Positions 62,123 to 64,000 of a stretch of 64,000 nucleotides of DNA are shown here, piece after piece; positions within the stretch are counted from its first letter, which is position 1, and every line of letters begins with the position of its first letter. The DNA lies in the NCBI RefSeq assembly GCF_012027425.1, contig NZ_SNUE01000003.1, forward strand, positions 186,001 to 250,000. Direction: 5' to 3'. Both the position numbers and the translations under genes were made by a program. The notes beneath the pieces are model-generated. The model ran no database searches and was not told the origin of the DNA. It was given only the letters and a program-made list of their open reading frames with translations. The DNA is from Thermococcus sp. MV5 (lineage in GTDB: Archaea > Methanobacteriota_B > Thermococci > Thermococcales > Thermococcaceae).

Positions 62123-62204
62123 AAAGAAAAAGTAAATTCTCTTCAAAAATTTTTTAAATGAGTAGAATAAACCACATCAAGAACGTTTGTGGGAGGTAAA
62201 GAAA

Positions 62205-62621
62205 ATGGGAGACAAAACTAGAGTTCAGGTTAGTAAGCTCAAACCCGGGAGATATATCCTTATTGATAATGAACCGTGCAGAATAGGCAACATTACAGTT
62301 TCATCCCCTGGGAAACACGGTTCAGCAAAGGCAAGAATCGAGGCAGTTGGAATCTTCGATGGAAAAGTTAGGAGCATTGTAAAGCCAACAAGTGCAGAAG
62401 TTGATGTTCCAATTATCGACAAGAGAACCGGGCAAATCATAGCCATCACCCCTGATACAATCCAACTTATGGACATGGAAACTTACGATCTCTTTGATGT
62501 TCCAATAGCTACAGGGGTTAATGAGGATATCAAAGATAAACTTAAAGAGGGAATCAACGTTGAGTACTGGGAAACCCTTGGAAGAATAAAGATCATGAAG
62601 CTTAAGGGAGAAAGCGAGTGA
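62205..62621 (+). CDS. eif5A: Translation initiation factor aIF5A
   Basis: A 138-residue IF5A, the hypusine- or deoxyhypusine-carrying factor that rescues stalled ribosomes. N-terminal [20 protein letters not shown], the modified Lys loop [20 protein letters not shown], and an OB-fold C-terminal half ([38 protein letters not shown]). ATG 62205 follows GGGAGGTAAAG. The transcript ends in a T-rich stretch. It lies after nep1 and hairpin g, so it has its own promoter (TTTTTTAAATG). Confidence 0.95.
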   Translation: MGDKTRVQVSKLKPGRYILIDNEPCRIGNITVSSPGKHGSAKARIEAVGIFDGKVRSIVKPTSAEVDVPIIDKRTGQIIAITPDTIQLMDMETYDLFDVPIATGVNEDIKDKLKEGINVEYWETLGRIKIMKLKGESE

Positions 62622-62622
62622 A

Positions 62623-62638
62623 CTTTTTTCTTATTTTT
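62623..62638 (+). terminator. T-rich terminator after aIF5A
   Basis: CTTTTTTCTTATTTTT on the coding strand directly after the stop; oligo-T runs serve as terminators in Thermococcales. Confidence 0.45.
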
Positions 62639-62666
62639 GTTTAAATTCTCATTGTGTTATTATCTG

Positions 62667-62699
62667 AATGTCTTGTCTTTCAGAGTGGGAAGGGAGTCA
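62667..62699 (+). repeat. Solo right-end hairpin truncating the GH130-like gene (copy h, degenerate)
   Basis: AATGTCTTGTC, TTTCAG, AGTGGGAAGGGAGTCAG. Weaker pairing than other copies but with the same spacing and GTCAG end, placed exactly where the GH130-like reading frame on the minus strand breaks off. Confidence 0.6.
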
Positions 62700-62701
62700 G
62701 T

Positions 62702-62958
62702 AGTTGCTAAGGTTGTATATGAGCTGAATTTATTATCTTGGGCCCTGTAGAATAGGTAGATGGTATCGTTAACAACGATGGCTGCGGGGTTAAATGTTGC
62801 TTTGCTTTCGAAAGGATACTCTCCTGGAGATAAAATTGGTTTGTCTGAAACTCGTGTGTATCCACTTATTGGAGGAGTACAATCATACTTGAATCCATAA
62901 ATTAGAAATAGAATTGTAAATATGGATAAAAAATAATAGCTGCATATTTCTTTTTCAA
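62702..62958 (-). pseudogene. Truncated, frameshifted GH130-like glycosidase/phosphorylase gene
   Basis: TTG 62958 lies 12 nt after the ABC ATPase stop behind GGAGGG and reads KKKYAAII. A run of six T near 62920 puts the frame out; with one more T it continues as a membrane anchor (FLSIFTILFLIYGFKYD). It then runs on as VSDKPILSPGEYPFESKATF, NPAAIVVNDTIYLFYRAQDN, the N-terminal pattern of GH130 mannosyl phosphorylases. It stops being coding at hairpin h. Two lesions together (frameshift and 3' loss) make it a clear remnant of the sugar operon. Confidence 0.7.
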
Positions 62959-62970
62959 AAAGTTCCCTCC

Positions 62971-64000
62971 CTATCCATAAATGAGTTCTCTTGTTTTAGC
63001 ATCAAATATGTATATCCTGTCTGTCCTTGGTTTCCAGTAGACCTCTTTCACACTGGTTCCCATACTTTCTGGAAGTTGAACAACTATCTCCAAGTCGCCA
63101 TAGGGGATATGGCCGTAACTTTCCACTCCTAGTTTTTCGATACCGAGGAGCGTTCCTTTAACAAACCCTTCCTTTGCGTCTTTGCTCACTTCTACATGTT
63201 GGGGCCTGAAGCCTAGAATTACTTTTTCTCTGGCTTCCATTTCTGTTGGAAGCTCTAACAAAAATTCACCGGCATTAAAGAGTGTTCTGTTGTCTTTTAC
63301 AATTATTTCTCCTTCAATTAGATTCATAGGGGGGCTTCCTACAAATGTACCGACGAAAGTGTTTGCAGGTTTGTAAAAGATTTCATTTGGAGTTCCAACT
63401 TGTTGAAGAACTCCTTTATTCATAACGGCTATTCTATCGGCCATTGTCATAGCCTCGACCTGATCGTGAGTTACGTAGATTGTTGTTATTCCTAGATCGT
63501 AGCTCAAGAGTTTTTTAAGTTCAAAACGCATTTGGGTCCTTATTTTTGCATCCAAGTTGCTTAAAGGTTCATCTAGTAGAAACACCTCTGGCTCTCTTAC
63601 AAGTGCTCTTGCAAGTGCCACTCTTTGTTGCTGTCCACCACTTAACTCGCTTGGTTTTCTATTTAATAATTCACTTATTCCTAAGAACTCTGCAACTTCT
63701 TTTACCTTTTTGGTTCGTTCTTGTTTTGGAACACCGGCCATTCTTAGAGGAAACTCAATATTTCCAAAAACACTCATATGGGGATATAAGGCATAGCTCT
63801 GAAATACCATTGCTGTGTTTCTCTTAGTGGGGTCTATTTCGTTAACTAGTTGATCACCGATCCATATTTCACCCTCTGTAGGTATTTCCAATCCAGCAAT
63901 CATTCTAAGAGTTGTTGATTTCCCACATCCACTTGGACCAAGTAGCACCATGAACTCTCCATCTTTAATTTCAAGGTTTAGCCTACTAACAGCTATTACA
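62971..64000 (-). CDS. Sugar ABC importer ATPase, MalK/MsmX type (start beyond window)
   Basis: At least 343 residues, open to the right edge, so the N-terminal start is not in the window. Markers: FMVLLGPSGCGKSTTLRMIA, VFQSYALYPHMSVFGNIEFP, LSGGQQQRVALARALV, VFLLDEPLSNLDAKIRTQM, IYVTHDQVEAMTMADRI and a MalK regulatory domain (IFYKPANTFVGTFVGSPPMN, RPQHVEVSKDAKEGF, WKPRTDRIYIFDAKTRELIY). It energises a maltose/trehalose/oligosaccharide-type importer. The GH130-like remnant follows 12 nt later in the same operon, suggesting manno-oligosaccharide use in the past (inference). Confidence 0.93.
   Translation of the reverse strand, partial: VIAVSRLNLEIKDGEFMVLLGPSGCGKSTTLRMIAGLEIPTEGEIWIGDQLVNEIDPTKRNTAMVFQSYALYPHMSVFGNIEFPLRMAGVPKQERTKKVKEVAEFLGISELLNRKPSELSGGQQQRVALARALVREPEVFLLDEPLSNLDAKIRTQMRFELKKLLSYDLGITTIYVTHDQVEAMTMADRIAVMNKGVLQQVGTPNEIFYKPANTFVGTFVGSPPMNLIEGEIIVKDNRTLFNAGEFLLELPTEMEAREKVILGFRPQHVEVSKDAKEGFVKGTLLGIEKLGVESYGHIPYGDLEIVVQLPESMGTSVKEVYWKPRTDRIYIFDAKTRELIYG

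Overview
The window is a 64 kb AT-rich piece of a Thermococcales archaeon (Thermococcus/Pyrococcus group). The evidence is the gene content: aIF5A, Nep1, an archaeal tyrosyl-tRNA synthetase, ADP-forming acetyl-CoA synthetase, archaeal class I aldolase and a GltPh-type aspartate transporter. It also has CGP-CTERM surface proteins, GGTGA/GGAGG ribosome sites close to starts, TATA-type promoters and oligo-T ends. The species cannot be named from the sequence alone; low-GC Thermococcus species would fit.

Layout. 1-2.7 kb: nucleoside-type (BMP) ABC importer, minus strand. 2.8-8.7 kb: phosphohexomutase, a flavodoxin bracketed by two transposon-end hairpins, methyltransferase, TudS/DUF523-like protein, and a three-gene operon of uncertain role behind a perfect dyad. 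8.7-15 kb: two secreted proteins, methyltransferase, SufS, a divergent ECF vitamin S component with a palindromic operator, and a lipoprotein with a glucuronyl C5-epimerase-like domain. 15-20.3 kb: HTH-ThiN regulator/VanZ/YjbQ operon, PhnP-like and YgjP-like hydrolases, MFS exporter and UPF0282 hydrolase. 20.3-22.6 kb: an accessory, decaying island with two truncated genes around a transposon end, a frameshifted secreted gene and two unknown genes. 22.6-31 kb: acdAB, TIM-barrel isomerase, AIM24-like protein, endonuclease III, PadR plus ABC exporter, PGK. 31-36 kb: an Mrr-like domain fused to PepSY-like repeats, and a CGP-CTERM phosphoesterase. 36-42.5 kb: an iron/thiamine-type ABC importer with a CGP-CTERM companion. 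42.6-49 kb: TyrRS, tRNA-Leu(CAG), AlaX, aspartate symporter, biotin ligase, aldolase. 49.4-51.2 kb: PycB/OadA-type biotin carboxylase partner. 51.2-51.9 kb: internally deleted IS200/IS605-type TnpB element. 52-56.4 kb: CstA and a compact operon of two small paralogs, ArsA/Get3-like ATPase, MIP18/DUF59 protein and a membrane-anchored protein. 56.4-62.6 kb: RNA m5C methyltransferase, two DUF257 genes, a phosphoesterase pair, saccharopine-dehydrogenase-like gene, Nep1, aIF5A. 62.7-64 kb: broken GH130-like gene and a sugar ABC ATPase cut by the window end.

Two themes stand out. First, a family of about nine short GC-rich hairpins ending in GGAGGAGGTCAG-like sequence matches the right end of the window's own TnpB element. 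Several sit exactly at gene boundaries, supplying a Shine-Dalgarno, supplying stop codons, or truncating genes. Second, there are candidate undescribed systems: the small-pair/ArsA/MIP18/anchor operon beside CstA, and the Mrr-PepSY fusion. Regulatory sites visible by eye include a near-perfect Thermococcales glycolytic motif (TGM) at the aldolase start and several dyads at promoters.
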